64,000 bases of DNA from Membranipora membranacea (GCA_914767715.1 OU612067.1:27566162-27630161); one strand, 5' to 3'. Shown: positions 23,700 through 39,367, counted from the stretch's first letter. Numbers and translations are program-made. Notes: generated by a model from the letters alone, not told the origin.

Positions 23700-24082
23700 T
23701 ACATGAAAGAATCACATAATGTGTAAACTTTAATTCCACCTTACTCGTTCACTGAACTAAGAAAACTACAATAAATTTTATTGAATGACAACACACAAAA
23801 AACGCGAGTTGTTCACGTTTTGTTCAGAGTATGTGTTTGTTGGTTTATGAAAAACACTTGTATTTATATTCATTCCAGCAAAGAGAAAGAAGGAATCATA
23901 TTTCTTAAGGTGGTTTGATCATATATCACATAACAGATCATAAGGTTCCTGAATATGTATTAGTTGGTTGATATGTTTGAGAAAAAGAATTAGACCCTGC
24001 AATCTGTGGCATAAAAAGTGATATCGATTTCAATTTCCTAGTCTACTTATTTCAGTTTTAATTATTGAGGCTATTAAGTCAA
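23700..24082 (+). repeat. inverted repeat partner of about 52095-52510
   Basis: The block from ATGAAAGAATCACATAATGT to TTTTAATTATTGAGGC is homologous to the reverse complement of 52095-52510. Similarity stops abruptly at about 24082, where the zinc-finger ORF of the LTR element begins to be unique. Confidence 0.8.
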
Positions 24083-24990
24083 TTAAACTAGCTCTCGATG
24101 GTTCGATAAAAGGGCACCCCTTCATCCAACTGAACACACAACTTAAGTTTAACCGCAATTTTGAAATAGCTAGGAACTCTCACAAATGCCCAGTATGTGA
24201 TGCCGCCCTACCTCGCTCAGTCGAGAGTGTGAGGCGCCACATTTGGGACCATTACCTAGTCTATACATGTTATTGTGGGTTCTTTTCAGACAATCATGAG
24301 ACACTCAGTAGTCACCCACACAGACAGCACAAAGGGGAGAGACGCCAAACTGCCAGGATAGACAGGCCGTCCTTCCCAAAAGCAGTAAGCACACTGGACT
24401 CCCAGCAGATGCTGAGATCCTTCCCCGAGAACATTTCCCGGCCTAAACTAACAGCTACAGCTCCTGCGGACTCGACGGTACGACGACACCGCCGTCGATG
24501 CAGCCAAGCCTCCGTAGCCACTGATAGCATACACGATAGACTAGGGGAGCAGCCAGCAGCAGAGACATATCGCATACCAAAGAGAAAGTCTCCTTCACCT
24601 ACTACTACCCAATCAACAGAGAAGCCGAGAGAAGAGGTTGAGGAAACGACTGCTCGGTGCAACAACAGACACAACAACTACAGAAGGCCAGCCTACACCA
24701 ACACTAGGCCGATCACGGCATACTACACAGCCAGCCACAACAGAACTAGACACCAAAGCACCAACACCCACTACAAAGATAACTCATCGCCCAGCCCCGC
24801 TACTCCTCCTCATCCAGTTCAGCCAACTACCACCGAAGATACGTTTACTATAGCTCTGAGGGAATCCACAGAAAGGATACGTCGCAGTGCCAGAAGAATC
24901 AGAAACTATCCAGATCTCATTATAGAAGAACAAGCAGACATTGCCGCAGCAGTTAAAGCCATAGAAGAAGCACACAAAAGAAGAAATTAA
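24055..24990 (+). CDS. zinc-finger ORF next to a retroelement 3' LTR
   Basis: The open frame runs about 310 codons (first Met 24229) to a TAA at 24988. Near the start it has CPVC, then HIWDHYLVYTCYCG and HPHRQH, a Cys/His array fitting paired zinc fingers. A long basic, Thr/Pro/Ser-rich low-complexity middle follows, then a charged helical C-terminus (DIAAAVKAIEEAHKRR). The ORF at 58214-58899 on the other strand shares the pattern HxWxHYxVxxCxxCG and also sits just before a polypurine tract and LTR. This suggests an accessory ORF of an LTR-retroelement family or a captured gene. Function unknown; nucleic-acid binding is the obvious guess. Confidence 0.5.
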   Translation, partial: VLIIEAIKSIKLALDGSIKGHPFIQLNTQLKFNRNFEIARNSHKCPVCDAALPRSVESVRRHIWDHYLVYTCYCGFFSDNHETLSSHPHRQHKGERRQTARIDRPSFPKAVSTLDSQQMLRSFPENISRPKLTATAPADSTVRRHRRRCSQASVATDSIHDRLGEQPAAETYRIPKRKSPSPTTTQSTEKPREEVEETTARCNNRHNNYRRPAYTNTRPITAYYTASHNRTRHQSTNTHYKDNSSPSPATPPHPVQPTTTEDTFTIALRESTERIRRSARRIRNYPDLIIEEQADIAAAVKAIEEAHKRRN

Positions 24991-25155
24991 CTCTAACGTA
25001 CTCAAAAACACTCATGCGGATTATTACACTCGTATTTCTGAACTCATATTAACACTTGGGCTCCGCACCCTTATAACCCAACCGGAATAACCTCTAGAAG
25101 ATATTATATCAGTCGGCTTATTCCGCTCATTTTTTCCGAACCTGCCAGGTTCTAG

Positions 25156-25170
25156 GGGTGGGGGGGAGTA
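25156..25170 (+). other. polypurine tract
   Basis: AGGGGTGGGGGGGAGTA lies immediately before TGTCATAAACGC, as expected for a plus-strand primer next to a 3' LTR. The second element has GGAAGGGAGTA before TGATGAGAACGC. Confidence 0.5.
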
Positions 25171-25958
25171 TGTCATAAACGCCTCCCTCCCTAAACACGC
25201 TTTTATTATACAAGCATCATAGATTTCATCAAGCCATTAATACATGTGTTACTGTTTTCATTACGTAGTAATACGCTAAAGCCCACCCACCTTTTTATTA
25301 CGTAGAGGGTTATTCGTCATGAGGATTTTCGCCCATGTTCATTGGCCATTTACTCTATTTTCTATGTAGCCTATATGTTACCATTCAGGGCATAAAAGCC
25401 CGTGCACAGCACTTTTTCATCAGTTCTTATTCTCAATACGAACTCAATACAACTCTTGCACTTTACCCTACTATTAATTCCTATGCGCTAGCTACGTAGA
25501 ATTAACTAGAATCAGTAAAAGCCGCACAAGTTGACATTCATACTAAATAACTATCAGTATTAGTTCCTATGCGCTAGCCATGCATAGGAATTAATACTGC
25601 ACAAGTTAAATCAGACATATCCGCTAGTTCACTCAATTACTATAAACAAATCACCAGTCAGAATGACAGCTCTCGACATGCACATGTTGTGATTAGCCTC
25701 ACTCGAGTTAACACTCACACAAGTTGTGTATTGAAACAACCATCTGCTGGTTAATAACCAAGCTCCGCAATCCTATGCTATGACATAAGTACATGTTAAT
25801 CCCAGTCAACAGGACCCTCGCAATCTATATATATATATACAAATCAGCTAATTGACTAACTTACACCAGAATAGGAGTTATCCTCCCTCGACGCACCAGT
25901 CAGATAACTCCCACTTCCGCTTATTCAGTCTAAACTCAAATTAGTTTGTGTGATTACA
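25171..25958 (+). mobile_element. candidate 3' LTR
   Basis: It starts TG after a polypurine tract, has a TATA-like CATAAAAG at about 25390 and a Py-rich start region (TTCTTATTCTCAATACG). It can be ended at GATTACA (25952-25958), giving TG...CA. No matching 5' LTR is seen in the window and the 3' border is tentative. Inside it, TTCCTATGCGCTAGC is repeated about 100 bp apart. Confidence 0.45.
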
Positions 25959-25984
25959 ATAGATGGACGGTCCCAGATTTCCGT

Positions 25985-26335
25985 CATTTAAAATTACTTT
26001 TCAGATCTCAACAAAACCAGTTTCTGTAAATTATTTGTTTGTTGCGAGATCCAATTAAATTGTGATACTAGTTTTTTACTTTCTTGTTACCTTGTAATAC
26101 TGTGATACATTTCCACATCTTGACAATGGCAGTCTTAGTAACTTTTTATAACTGTATTTTTTCATACAACACGTCCAACTACTCAGCTCTCAGTCTCAAA
26201 TTATCTTACTCTCTTTTCATTTACTTTGTATTACTGTATTACTTTTCAGATCTCAACAAAACCAGTTTCTGTAAATTATTTGTTTGTTGTGATATCCAAT
26301 TTATTATTATGTAGCCTATTACTTTTTTCAGATCT
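25985..26335 (+). repeat. tandem duplication, period about 245 bp
   Basis: TTACTTTTCAGATCTCAACA and the following 45 bases occur at about 25993 and again at about 26239, with a third partial start near 26318. Confidence 0.8.
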
Positions 26336-26702
26336 TGTAGTAGTCTTAGTATTTTTTGTAGATTGTGGTGAGTTCAGTTTAAAACAACCAACTTTGCTCT
26401 CCTTGTCCTTATCGTATAAGACGCACCTCATTACTCAACACATGGAGTTGATTTTTGTCAGATCGCTAAGAATTTATGTCAACACTAAGCCTTTGCTTAT
26501 ATTTTAGAAGCGGTAACATGGCCTTACTTTATCAACAAGAAGGAGATTCTGGGAGCGAGACCAATTCAGAATGAGGTATCTTCAAGCTTGGCAACCTTGG
26601 AACGAGCTGCAGAAGGAAATTTGTGTTAATTTTTAGCTGATATTTTCTCTACATTCTCTACTCATCTTGCTCAGCAGATTTTAACAGTTACTTTTGTTTT
26701 AG

Positions 26703-26908
26703 ATAAAAGAGTATGGGGAACACAGACCGTGAGAATACAAGGGAAAAATGTGCATGTGCCAAAGGAGATATATGACAATCAGCTGCCTAGCACTCACAAG
26801 ATTCTGCCACCGCTGATGCAGAAACTGTTATCCAGCTTGATGGAGTACAAACAGGGGAAGCGGCCTTCTGCCAAGGCCATTCTGGGACGGCTTGAAGAAA
26901 TGCGCTAA
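26703..26908 (+). CDS. unrecognised terminal exon
   Basis: After a TTTTAG acceptor the frame DKRVWGTQTVRIQGKNVHVP runs 68 codons to TAA, ending GKRPSAKAILGRLEEMR. A possible preceding exon is at about 26507-26575 (AVTWPYFINKKEILGARP). The RPSAKxIL ending recalls protein-kinase C-lobes, but no kinase catalytic motifs are seen nearby, so I do not assign it. Confidence 0.3.
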
Positions 26909-27474
26909 CATACGGACAATATGTTTATTTATATACAGACAAGTGTAAATAAAAAAAATATATACTGTGGCTAAAATATAATAATTAATACATGTGAAGA
27001 GGATATTATGGCAACGCTACACTGCATTGACATTAGCTACAACTGTACAAGACATCTGTAAATAAAATATTTTTGGAAAAAATTTCCTTTCGAAAGTTAA
27101 CAAGCTATCAATTCTTTATTTAACTTTTTTGATTTTGCTAGTCTGGGAAAATTATATACATAGATGTGTGTAGTAAAACAAGATATTGCAATATTTGTGC
27201 ACAATACATTATGAATCATAATAATTATATATATATACAATATATCAATTTTATATGTACCTGCAACTATATACTGTTAGTCAAAATTCAAACGCAAGCT
27301 ATGATTTTCGTATTTAATACATTGTTTTGAGAGTTTGTAACTAACTAGTTGGTTGGTATTTGTTACAATACATGAGATCTCAGCTATATCTGATAAATTT
27401 ATTTATTACACAATGTACTGCCTAATATTCTTATAAAGCTCCTTGCAGTTCTCCTTGGTTGGTGTTACCATTAA
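26909..27474. other. AT-rich intergenic stretch
   Basis: Mostly A/T with TATATATA runs; no coding signal. Confidence 0.4.
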
Positions 27475-28090
27475 ATGAACCATGATTGCTCTATCAACTA
27501 TCAAGGCTCTGCAGGAAAGATGGAATCAAAGGGTACTGCAAGTTTTAGGCGGTCTGAGGACAAATATGGGCTACGATATACCAAATATCTAGGAGACGGA
27601 GACACCAAAGCCTTCACGTCGGTGAATGGTGACGACATCTATGGGAATGACACTAATGTTGAAAAGTTTGAATGTACTCGGCACGTTCAGAAGCGTATCG
27701 GAAAGGCGTTGTACAGAGTTGTTGCTGACCAGAAAACCAATAAGTTTGTGGTGAACTCAGCTGGTAACCTTCCCACAAAGCCGTCGCAAACAAATCTAGA
27801 GGTGAGAAAATATACAGTGGGATAGGGGGTGTCCAGAGACTAAACAAAAAAACAAAACCTCAAATCAAGGCCACTATGGGGCGGCTGTTCGGATTAATCG
27901 TACTGTAGAGGAGATGCAAGCTTCTATATGGGCCATCTACCACCATCGAGCTGGGAACCACTCATCATATCCAGACTGGTTTCTAACATTATTCGCCAGG
28001 TATTCGAGAGACTCAGTACAGATGAACTACTAAGCAAATGTGAGGTGGAACACAAAATGCAAACGAGGCGTTCCACCATGTCATTTGGAA
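27475..28090 (+). pseudogene. Mutator-like (MULE-type) transposase fragment
   Basis: The 116-residue frame holds YQGSAGKMESKG, RRSEDKYGLRYTKYLGDGDT and HVQKRIGKALYR. These match the Mutator-like transposase domain of animal proteins, including the DGD catalytic segment. After an intron-like gap (27803-27869) comes IIRQVFERLSTDELLSKC, then in another frame TQNANEAFHHVIWN, the conserved box after the catalytic core. One frameshift separates these. Upstream and downstream halves are missing, and the sequence runs directly into the low-copy repeat shared with copies B and C. Confidence 0.75.
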
Positions 28091-29116
28091 CGTAGGATGG
28101 CTGCATTGATAGGGCAGAGGACATTGCAGAGTCATCCCTCAATGTGTGTACAAAGTAATCAAGCAACCCTTTCACCCAAGTGGCTCCATTCCTTCTTGAC
28201 ATGCCCTTTAGTGCACCAATGACTGTAAAAAAATAGTGCAGAGCCCCATATTGATTTGTCTCACCTTGGGACCATGATGATGATGATACTAAGGACATGG
28301 CCTACATCTATGGAAAGAAAAGATAAGGTTGCTGGATGCTGACTGAAAGAAGGATACCAACCAACAAAGAAGTGATAAAGAGCTAATATAGTGGACAGCG
28401 GCCTTGAAAAAAAGAATTGCTCATGAAACCAACTGTGGCCAAGTGTGTAAACCCTGATACAACATTTTACTTGTTCTTTCTACTAGATGAAATATTCAAA
28501 AATTGAGATACTCCATAAAAAAAAAAAAATCAAAACTGCAAGCATGATGTTCTCTGTGATTGTCTTTCGACTGCAAAGACCAACTGCACACCAGGTTTCA
28601 AAAAAATATTTCAAAGATGTTAAAAAACCGATTGACAAGGACAAAAAAAAAGAAAAACTTGTGTCCTGTTCAAATAGAAAGGCTAGTGAGTCATCATACA
28701 CATTTTAAGAATGTAATCACCCATAATTTGAACACGGGAACTGTCCCGACGGGAATGAGGAGAAAAAAATAGGTGAAAAAAGGTATTCGTCGACTTAGCT
28801 GGTAACGACAGTAACAGGACAAATCAACTACTCTTGCAAGTCTACCCACTAAGCACCAAAAAAGAGGGGTGATATTTGAAAAAAATCAGGACAAACTAGT
28901 CCACAAGAGGATATTCCAACGAGAAAACGAGTTACCAAAATACAGGCCTGTTGACATGAACTACCGGATGTAGCTATCGAAAAAAACACTGTTCACACTT
29001 AACCGATGCTGTTCCGTCATTTGGCAAAAAATTTTGTTCAACTGCCCTGGAGACGAAAGAACCGTAGCTTAGCATTATCTTATCTTGCCTAATGATGTTA
29101 GGAGTGACCACTTACC
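28060..29116 (+). repeat. low-copy repeat, copy A, 3' flank of the ANKRD16-like gene
   Basis: Homologous to 20270-21300 (same strand) and to about 50680-51730 (inverted). It contains remnants of the same unnamed frame (DMPFSAPMTVKK, DMAYIYGKKR) but lacks the ATGFGKS segment of copy B. It has several runs of A and no intact ORF. It abuts the stop codon of the ANKRD16-like gene. Confidence 0.75.
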
Positions 29117-34047
<4,931 letters not shown>

Positions 34048-34310
34048 ATCTTTGTTATATTTCCTGGTAAAGAGAATGAAACATAATCTAATGAGTTACA
34101 AACTATAAATTACTGTGATGTGCAAATATACAGATAATCTAGCAGCATTTATTTCGCATACAAAGCGATGAGACAAGACAAGAGAGCATGACAATCAAGC
34201 AAAACGCCCATAGGTCTTAAACCACTGCTGACACAGCTGGGCTTTGCCCAGCATAGCTACCAGTCAAAAATGTAAAAGAGAGTTGTGGCATCAATGATCA
34301 AAACATCTAG

Positions 34311-34373
34311 CCTTCTGTAGTTGGTGCAAGTCCAGTGGACGTGGTCGAGGCCTCTTGCACCAACTACAGAAGG
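34311..34373. repeat. hairpin with 20-bp perfect arms
   Basis: CCTTCTGTAGTTGGTGCAAG at 34311-34330 is the exact reverse complement of 34354-34373, with a 23-base loop. Confidence 0.85.
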
Positions 34374-34859
34374 CCTGTGCTAGTGGGTATAAGGAACAAC
34401 ATAACCAAAAGTAGCTCCATAAAAATAACATGCCATACCACATATCAAGCTATCCAAGTTTGTGTGTATATGTATCCATGCATTTTTATTATCTATCTTT
34501 GCAAGTATGTATAGTATTCAATTCATGTGTGGTTATAGTAACTGTCATCATCACTATATATTTTTCAGGTTTTGTTGCTGTCACCAACTTAAAGCGAGGA
34601 ATGGGCAACCCCTGTTACTCCTAGCTAGTACTAGTAGTCATTGCTTGCTAAAAGTAAAAGTTAAGTACTATATATTAATTAAATAAATGACATGGTACTA
34701 AATTAGACAAGACATGCCTGCAAAACCTAGCTGCCTTTACCTACAGTATTCTATTGACTCAGAAGATTATACCTTGTAAATAATAATACACACTACCATC
34801 GGAAGAATGAGAGAGATGAAGAGCTGAATCCAAGGGCAGGGGGTCACCACAGTTGAAAT

Positions 34860-35110
34860 GCTAAATTAGATTTCTCGTTGGTGATTTAGATGAATGCCTT
34901 TTCTGAAATTCAATGCTTTTCTCTGGTGTAAATGGCCAAAGAAGACCCGCTACTATTATTAGTGCAGCTGAAATTTCGATTGGAGCTGTCCTTAGTCTGA
35001 GATTAATGGGGCAACTCCGCCTGTCTGTCTGGTACAAAACCTTAGATGTATTGTCGGAAAACATTGAAAATGACCCAGAATGAAAATGACCTGAGCATGA
35101 AATTAACCTT
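34860..35110. repeat. inverted repeat arm paired with about 42660-42910
   Basis: The reverse complement contains TTTTGTACCAGACA, GCGGGTCTTCTTTGGCCATT and AGAAAAGCAT, matched in order at 42690-42845. It belongs to the same large inverted duplication as the two ANKRD16 copies. Confidence 0.7.
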
Positions 35111-35170
35111 AAGTTGACCTTGAGATATATTATACCGTGCAAGGAGCATAAATCAGTCTACAGGTAAACA

Positions 35171-37214
35171 CATAGAGTTATTATATACTTTAGAGTGGAC
35201 AATGTGTACAAAAATAGCATCAGTTTTTGTCCTACTTAAAGACTTTGTTTGAGGCTGCTCTTTTGTATCACATCTTATTCTCCATATTTTATTCTACCAT
35301 GTGAGCGATTTTCAGGTTTAGAATCCAAATATTGAGGAAGTTATGGCCTCTCAAACTTCCAAGGTGACGGCAATTTATCGGCAGTAAGAATCAGCCGGCA
35401 ATCCCTAGGGTACGTCACAACCATCATACTTATTACGATACACTAATAAATATGTTGATGATCAAAATGTTCAGATCTGTGACGGTCTCGAACCCAGGTC
35501 CAAATGGCTTTGCAGGCAATGCCGCTAACACTGAGTTATATTGTCTACTAGTTAACTCAGTTGGTCCAAGTGGCTTGATGGGTGATGGTAGCGTCGTTGC
35601 CTATAGGTATGGGGACCTGGGTTCGATACCCTCCCAGGTCTGAATTTTGATCATCATCTTATCTGTGTGATTATTAGTGTATTAACTTATAACTCATAAT
35701 AAGTATGACCATAGATAAAACAGATGTCTATGGTTGTGACGTACCCCAGGGGATACATCCGCTTACTCCCAATACCGATTGAAGGCAATCACCCTGGAAG
35801 TTTGAGAGGCCATAACTTCCTCAATATTTAGATTCTAAAGCTGAAAATCGCTCACATGATAGAATAAAATATGGAGAATAAGATATGATACAAAAGAGCA
35901 GCCTCAAACAAAGTTTTTAATTATTGCGAAATCCATGACGCAACGCAATCTGGTTGTGCATGGCTAGTGCCTGTATTATATAACTTATCATTGAGAATAT
36001 ACGTATTGAGTATTGAAATTTAGATTTTTAGAGTGCTTAGAGCCATTTTTTCGGAAATTTTTTTGTGTGACACTATGTAGATCACTTGCAGGTATTCTCA
36101 CGTTCAATTCGGTGACGCAACAAAATCTGGTTATTTGTTGAATTTGACAAACAAATTTAGTTTATGGAACACTTATAGCCATTTTTTTCAGCGAATCTCA
36201 CATGTAACATCATTTACATCACCTGCAGGTATTTTCTCTTCCAGTCAATTTAAAAATTTCTTATTCTCCCATTAAAGTAAGCCAAATATAAACCGCAAAC
36301 ACATGAGCTTAAATTGCCATGACAGGGCTAGCTGTTTTCTGCCACGAGTCAATCTGGACAAGCATGTATCTTGAGTTGTCCATTCGACGTTTTCTTGATA
36401 CTCAGCAACTCAGCAGAAGAGCTTATGTATTTGTTGATTTAAACTGCTGTGTTGGCTTGAATAGTTTCGGCAAAAAAAAAAGTGGCCACCCCGAAGAGGG
36501 AATTAGGAGCTTTAAATGACTTAGCCAAACCAAATCCCGAGATCTTCAAGCTGAAAATTATTTAACCACGGGTTACTTGTACACATTGTATAATTGGAAG
36601 TCATAATAGCAGACAGATAAAATGAACTCACTGAATGTGTAACATTTTAGTCAGAGGGACAAAGTTAAATGCCTGGCAGCTGGCAGAAAACAGCTAGCCC
36701 TGTCATTGTGACTTAAGCTCATGTGTTTGCGGTTTATATTTGGCTTATTTTAATGGGAGAATAAGAAATTTTTTTATACTGACTGGAAGAGAAAATACCT
36801 GCAGGTGATGTAAATGGTGCTGCATGTGAGATTCTCTGAATAAAATGGCTATAAGTGCTCCATAAACTAAATTTGTATGTCAAATTCTAATATTTTCAAC
36901 GATAAAGTCAATGATTCTGCACTATCCATGCACAACCTGATTTTGTTGCGTCATAGAATTGAAAGTGAGATTACCTGCAAGTGATCCACATAGTGTCATA
37001 TAAAATAATTTCCAAATAAATGGCTCTCAGCGCTCTAAAAATCTAAATTTCCATACTCAATACGTATATTCTCAATGATAAGTTATATGATACAGGCACT
37101 AGCCATGAACAACCAGATTGCGTTGTGTCATGGATTTCGCAATAATTAAGTAGGACAAAAACTGATGTTATTTTTGTACAGATTGTCCACTCTAGAGTAT
37201 ATAATAACTCTATG
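35171..37214. mobile_element. long foldback element with about 500-bp inverted arms
   Basis: The right arm, about 36680-37214, is the reverse complement of 35171-35239 plus 35921 to about 36360. The left arm is therefore split by a later insert at 35240-35916. The ends read CATAGAGTTATTATATACT and its complement. The central 36360-36680 is unique and encodes nothing recognisable. No target duplication could be fixed with certainty. Arm length and structure fit a foldback or MITE-like DNA transposon. Confidence 0.85.
35240..35916. mobile_element. 677-bp palindromic MITE inserted at TTAA
   Basis: It is flanked by TTAA at 35236-35239 and 35917-35920. The partner arm of the host foldback gives the empty site with a single TTAA. 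Its ends are AGACTTTGTTTGA and AAACTTTGTTTGA inverted, and nearly the whole element is self-complementary around about 35560. Near the centre each arm carries ACCTGGGTTCGA, which resembles a tRNA B box. TTAA duplication is typical of piggyBac-type transposition, although the termini do not begin CCC. Confidence 0.85.
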
Positions 37215-37583
37215 ATCAATCTAGTAGTTGACATAATGCCATCACTTAGCTTCCTTCACAGGATCGACAAAAATATATCATGAAACTCGGTAAACCCAGT
37301 AACTTTCAGCTCTAGCTTGAGTTTGCTAAGCCTCATCCATATGCTTGACATTCTCGTAGGGTAAGCCAATTTGTGAGATCAATTGAATATTTTAATAGTT
37401 TTATGTGGAAGTAGATATATTACAATAATGGCCATTTAATTAAATAGTGTCAAATATTCTGTAAACTGAAATAACGTAATCAATCAACAGGTAAAAATAC
37501 AGTACTTTGTCAGGACTGGCTTTTACTGAAATTCCTGAGTTCAGTGGTACTTTTTAAAGTCTGGTCTTGATGCTGACCCAACA
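37215..37583 (+). repeat. direct repeat module X, copy 1 (copy 2 at 40749-41122)
   Basis: ATCAATCTAGTAGTTGACAT through TGAAATTCCTGAGTTCA is repeated in the same orientation at 40749-41122 with scattered differences. Non-coding as far as I can see. It directly abuts the right end of the foldback element. Confidence 0.85.
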
Positions 37584-38254
37584 GTCATATTGATTGAGGA
37601 TTGGGGTGTAATATTGGGGTTTGGGCTTGGCAGCCTGAGGTATGTGAGCCAAACTTGGGGTTTTGGGGTCAGTTTTTTTGGGGTTTAGGGGTCAGGTTCG
37701 GGGTCAATATTTGGGGTTTGTAGTTCGCAGTTTGGGGTTTGCAGCCTACACTTTGGGGTTCACGGCCTACTTTTTGGGGTTTGGGGGTCATAAACGAGGG
37801 TTTGGGGTTTAGGGGTCAGTTTTTGGGGTTTGGGTGTCAGTTTTTGGGGTTTGGGGGTCAGTTTTTGGGGTTTGAGGGTCAATATTTGGGGTTTGCAGTT
37901 CGTACTTTGGGGTTTGCAGCTCACAGTTTGGGGTTTACAGCATGAATGAAGTTTGGGGTTTGCAGCCCGCATTTTGGGGTTTGCAGCTGACAGTTTGGGG
38001 TTTTTGGGGTTCAAGCGCGGATTCAGGGGTCAACAGTTGGGGTTCAACAAAACGACATGTTGCTCAACTAACCCATCGCTCTTTTCCAACACATATCTTC
38101 TTAGTACCGATATGAATATGTTAACTTAGTTCATACAGAACAAGCCACCAATCCCCCCCCCCTACCCAACCCTACCGGTGCCCACCAGTGCCACTAGCCT
38201 TAAAAATGTTCCATAACCTACCTACCCAGGTCACTGAATAATGTTTTTCCTTTG
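37584..38254 (+). repeat. direct repeat module Y, copy 1, with G-rich minisatellite
   Basis: The core (about 37601-38040) is a run of units near 21 bp built on TTTGGGGTTT(G)nGGTCAG and TTTGGGGTTTGCAG variants. The period is a multiple of three, so long frames open on both strands (GFGGQFLGF; TPKPQKL), but these are by-products. The 3' flank has a poly-C run and CACATATCTTCTTAGTACCG. The same module occurs at 39368-39998. The G-strand has many GGGG tracts and could form quadruplexes. Confidence 0.9.
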
Positions 38255-39367
38255 AAGTTGCTATATACAGCAGTCAGCTGATGGTGCAAGTTGTCTGCTA
38301 GTGCTACTATTAGGTCCAACACCTCTAGTTATTTCCCCATTGCTTTACATGCAAACTATGTTGACTTGTCACCTCAATAGGCCTGCTTCAGGTTGTTTCA
38401 ATTCTTTAACCAGACCACTCAAAATGATGGTATGCTTATTTTCTTTTATATTGGTGACTATGGGTTGAAAATTCGTTGTCAAAATTATTTAGTTGCCCCA
38501 TATGTAAGACTGTTGCATTTTTCACACATTTCCGGTCTAATTTTCATAAGCCCACCCGTATGTATTGGTCGTCCTAAAATTATTTGCAAAAAGAATTTCA
38601 AACTTTAAATCAATAAATTTCCATTGCAAATACATCTGAAAATATTCACAGGGTTCAATATCACTGATAGCAGTGCTTTTGAGTTGGCTACACCCTCATA
38701 TGTCATCAGCATACTAATCATTTTATTTTGGAGGATGGGTGCAACAAGTTGACATTCACCGAATTACAGGTGTATTACCTAATAGTGACCGGATTGACGG
38801 TAACGGGTCTTCAAAGTTGGTCATATAAGACCTCTGTTGGTACGCTAGCATGCGAAGTTCAGAGGCGATCCATCCATAGCGTGACTGGACACGGCCATTT
38901 GACCATAAGACCGTTGCCCTCAAAACTCACCTTGTCAGGCTTTGCTCCCTTATTGGTCTCTAAAATGGTATCTTGCTTAGGTTGCAGCTTACAGATATAC
39001 AATGTTCATGGTTATCATCGGCAAGGTCTGCAGCGACGACTCAGGTTGTCTACAGACATAAGACAGAAGAGATGTTAAGCTAAAGTGTGACGTATACATG
39101 TCATTTGGAAGTAACTTTTCCTTGTCACGCGGGGAGATAAATTCAAATAATGACCCATTGACTGAAGATATAGGTGTTTATTGAGTAATGGGGTGGGGTT
39201 TTGACTTTCAAAAATGCATTCAAGGAGACACTCATTAATTTAACACACTTAAATCTAGTTAAAGTCTTATAAAGAAGAAGAGAGTACAAGTCTGGACTTG
39301 CCTGACAGGTACAAATTCATGTGCTGTAAGCACCAGACGAAGTGTTTTATGAGGTTAAGAGATAGTA
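38255..39367. other. spacer between the two Y modules
   Basis: It contains open frames (38728-39078 and 38393-38608) with no recognised motif. No gene is assigned. Confidence 0.3.

Larger units (their letters stand above)
34048..35170. other. 5' flank of the ANKRD16-like gene, part of the inverted duplication
   Basis: Homology to the other arm continues past the start codon: 34135-34230 pairs with about 45690-45830, and 34860-35110 with about 42660-42910 in reverse. No separate gene is seen. The hairpin at 34311-34373 lies here. Confidence 0.6.

Noticed and set aside
24312-24677. Minus-strand 121-residue ORF opposite the zinc-finger gene
   Set aside because: It is a shadow of the long plus-strand frame, without motif or splice evidence.
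26703-26908. Protein-kinase C-terminus, from RPSAKAILGRLEEM
   Set aside because: No kinase catalytic motifs (HRD, DFG) were found upstream on either strand within several kilobases, so the resemblance is too short to use.
37739-38014. Open frames with GFGGQFLGF or TPKPQKL repeats as genes
   Set aside because: They open on both strands because the repeat period is a multiple of three. There is no start context, splice site or non-repeat sequence to support a protein.
37601-38040. Telomere or telomere-like array, because TTTGGGG recurs
   Set aside because: Units are about 21 bp and variable, occur twice inside the window and have unique sequence on both sides. This is an interstitial minisatellite, not a chromosome end.
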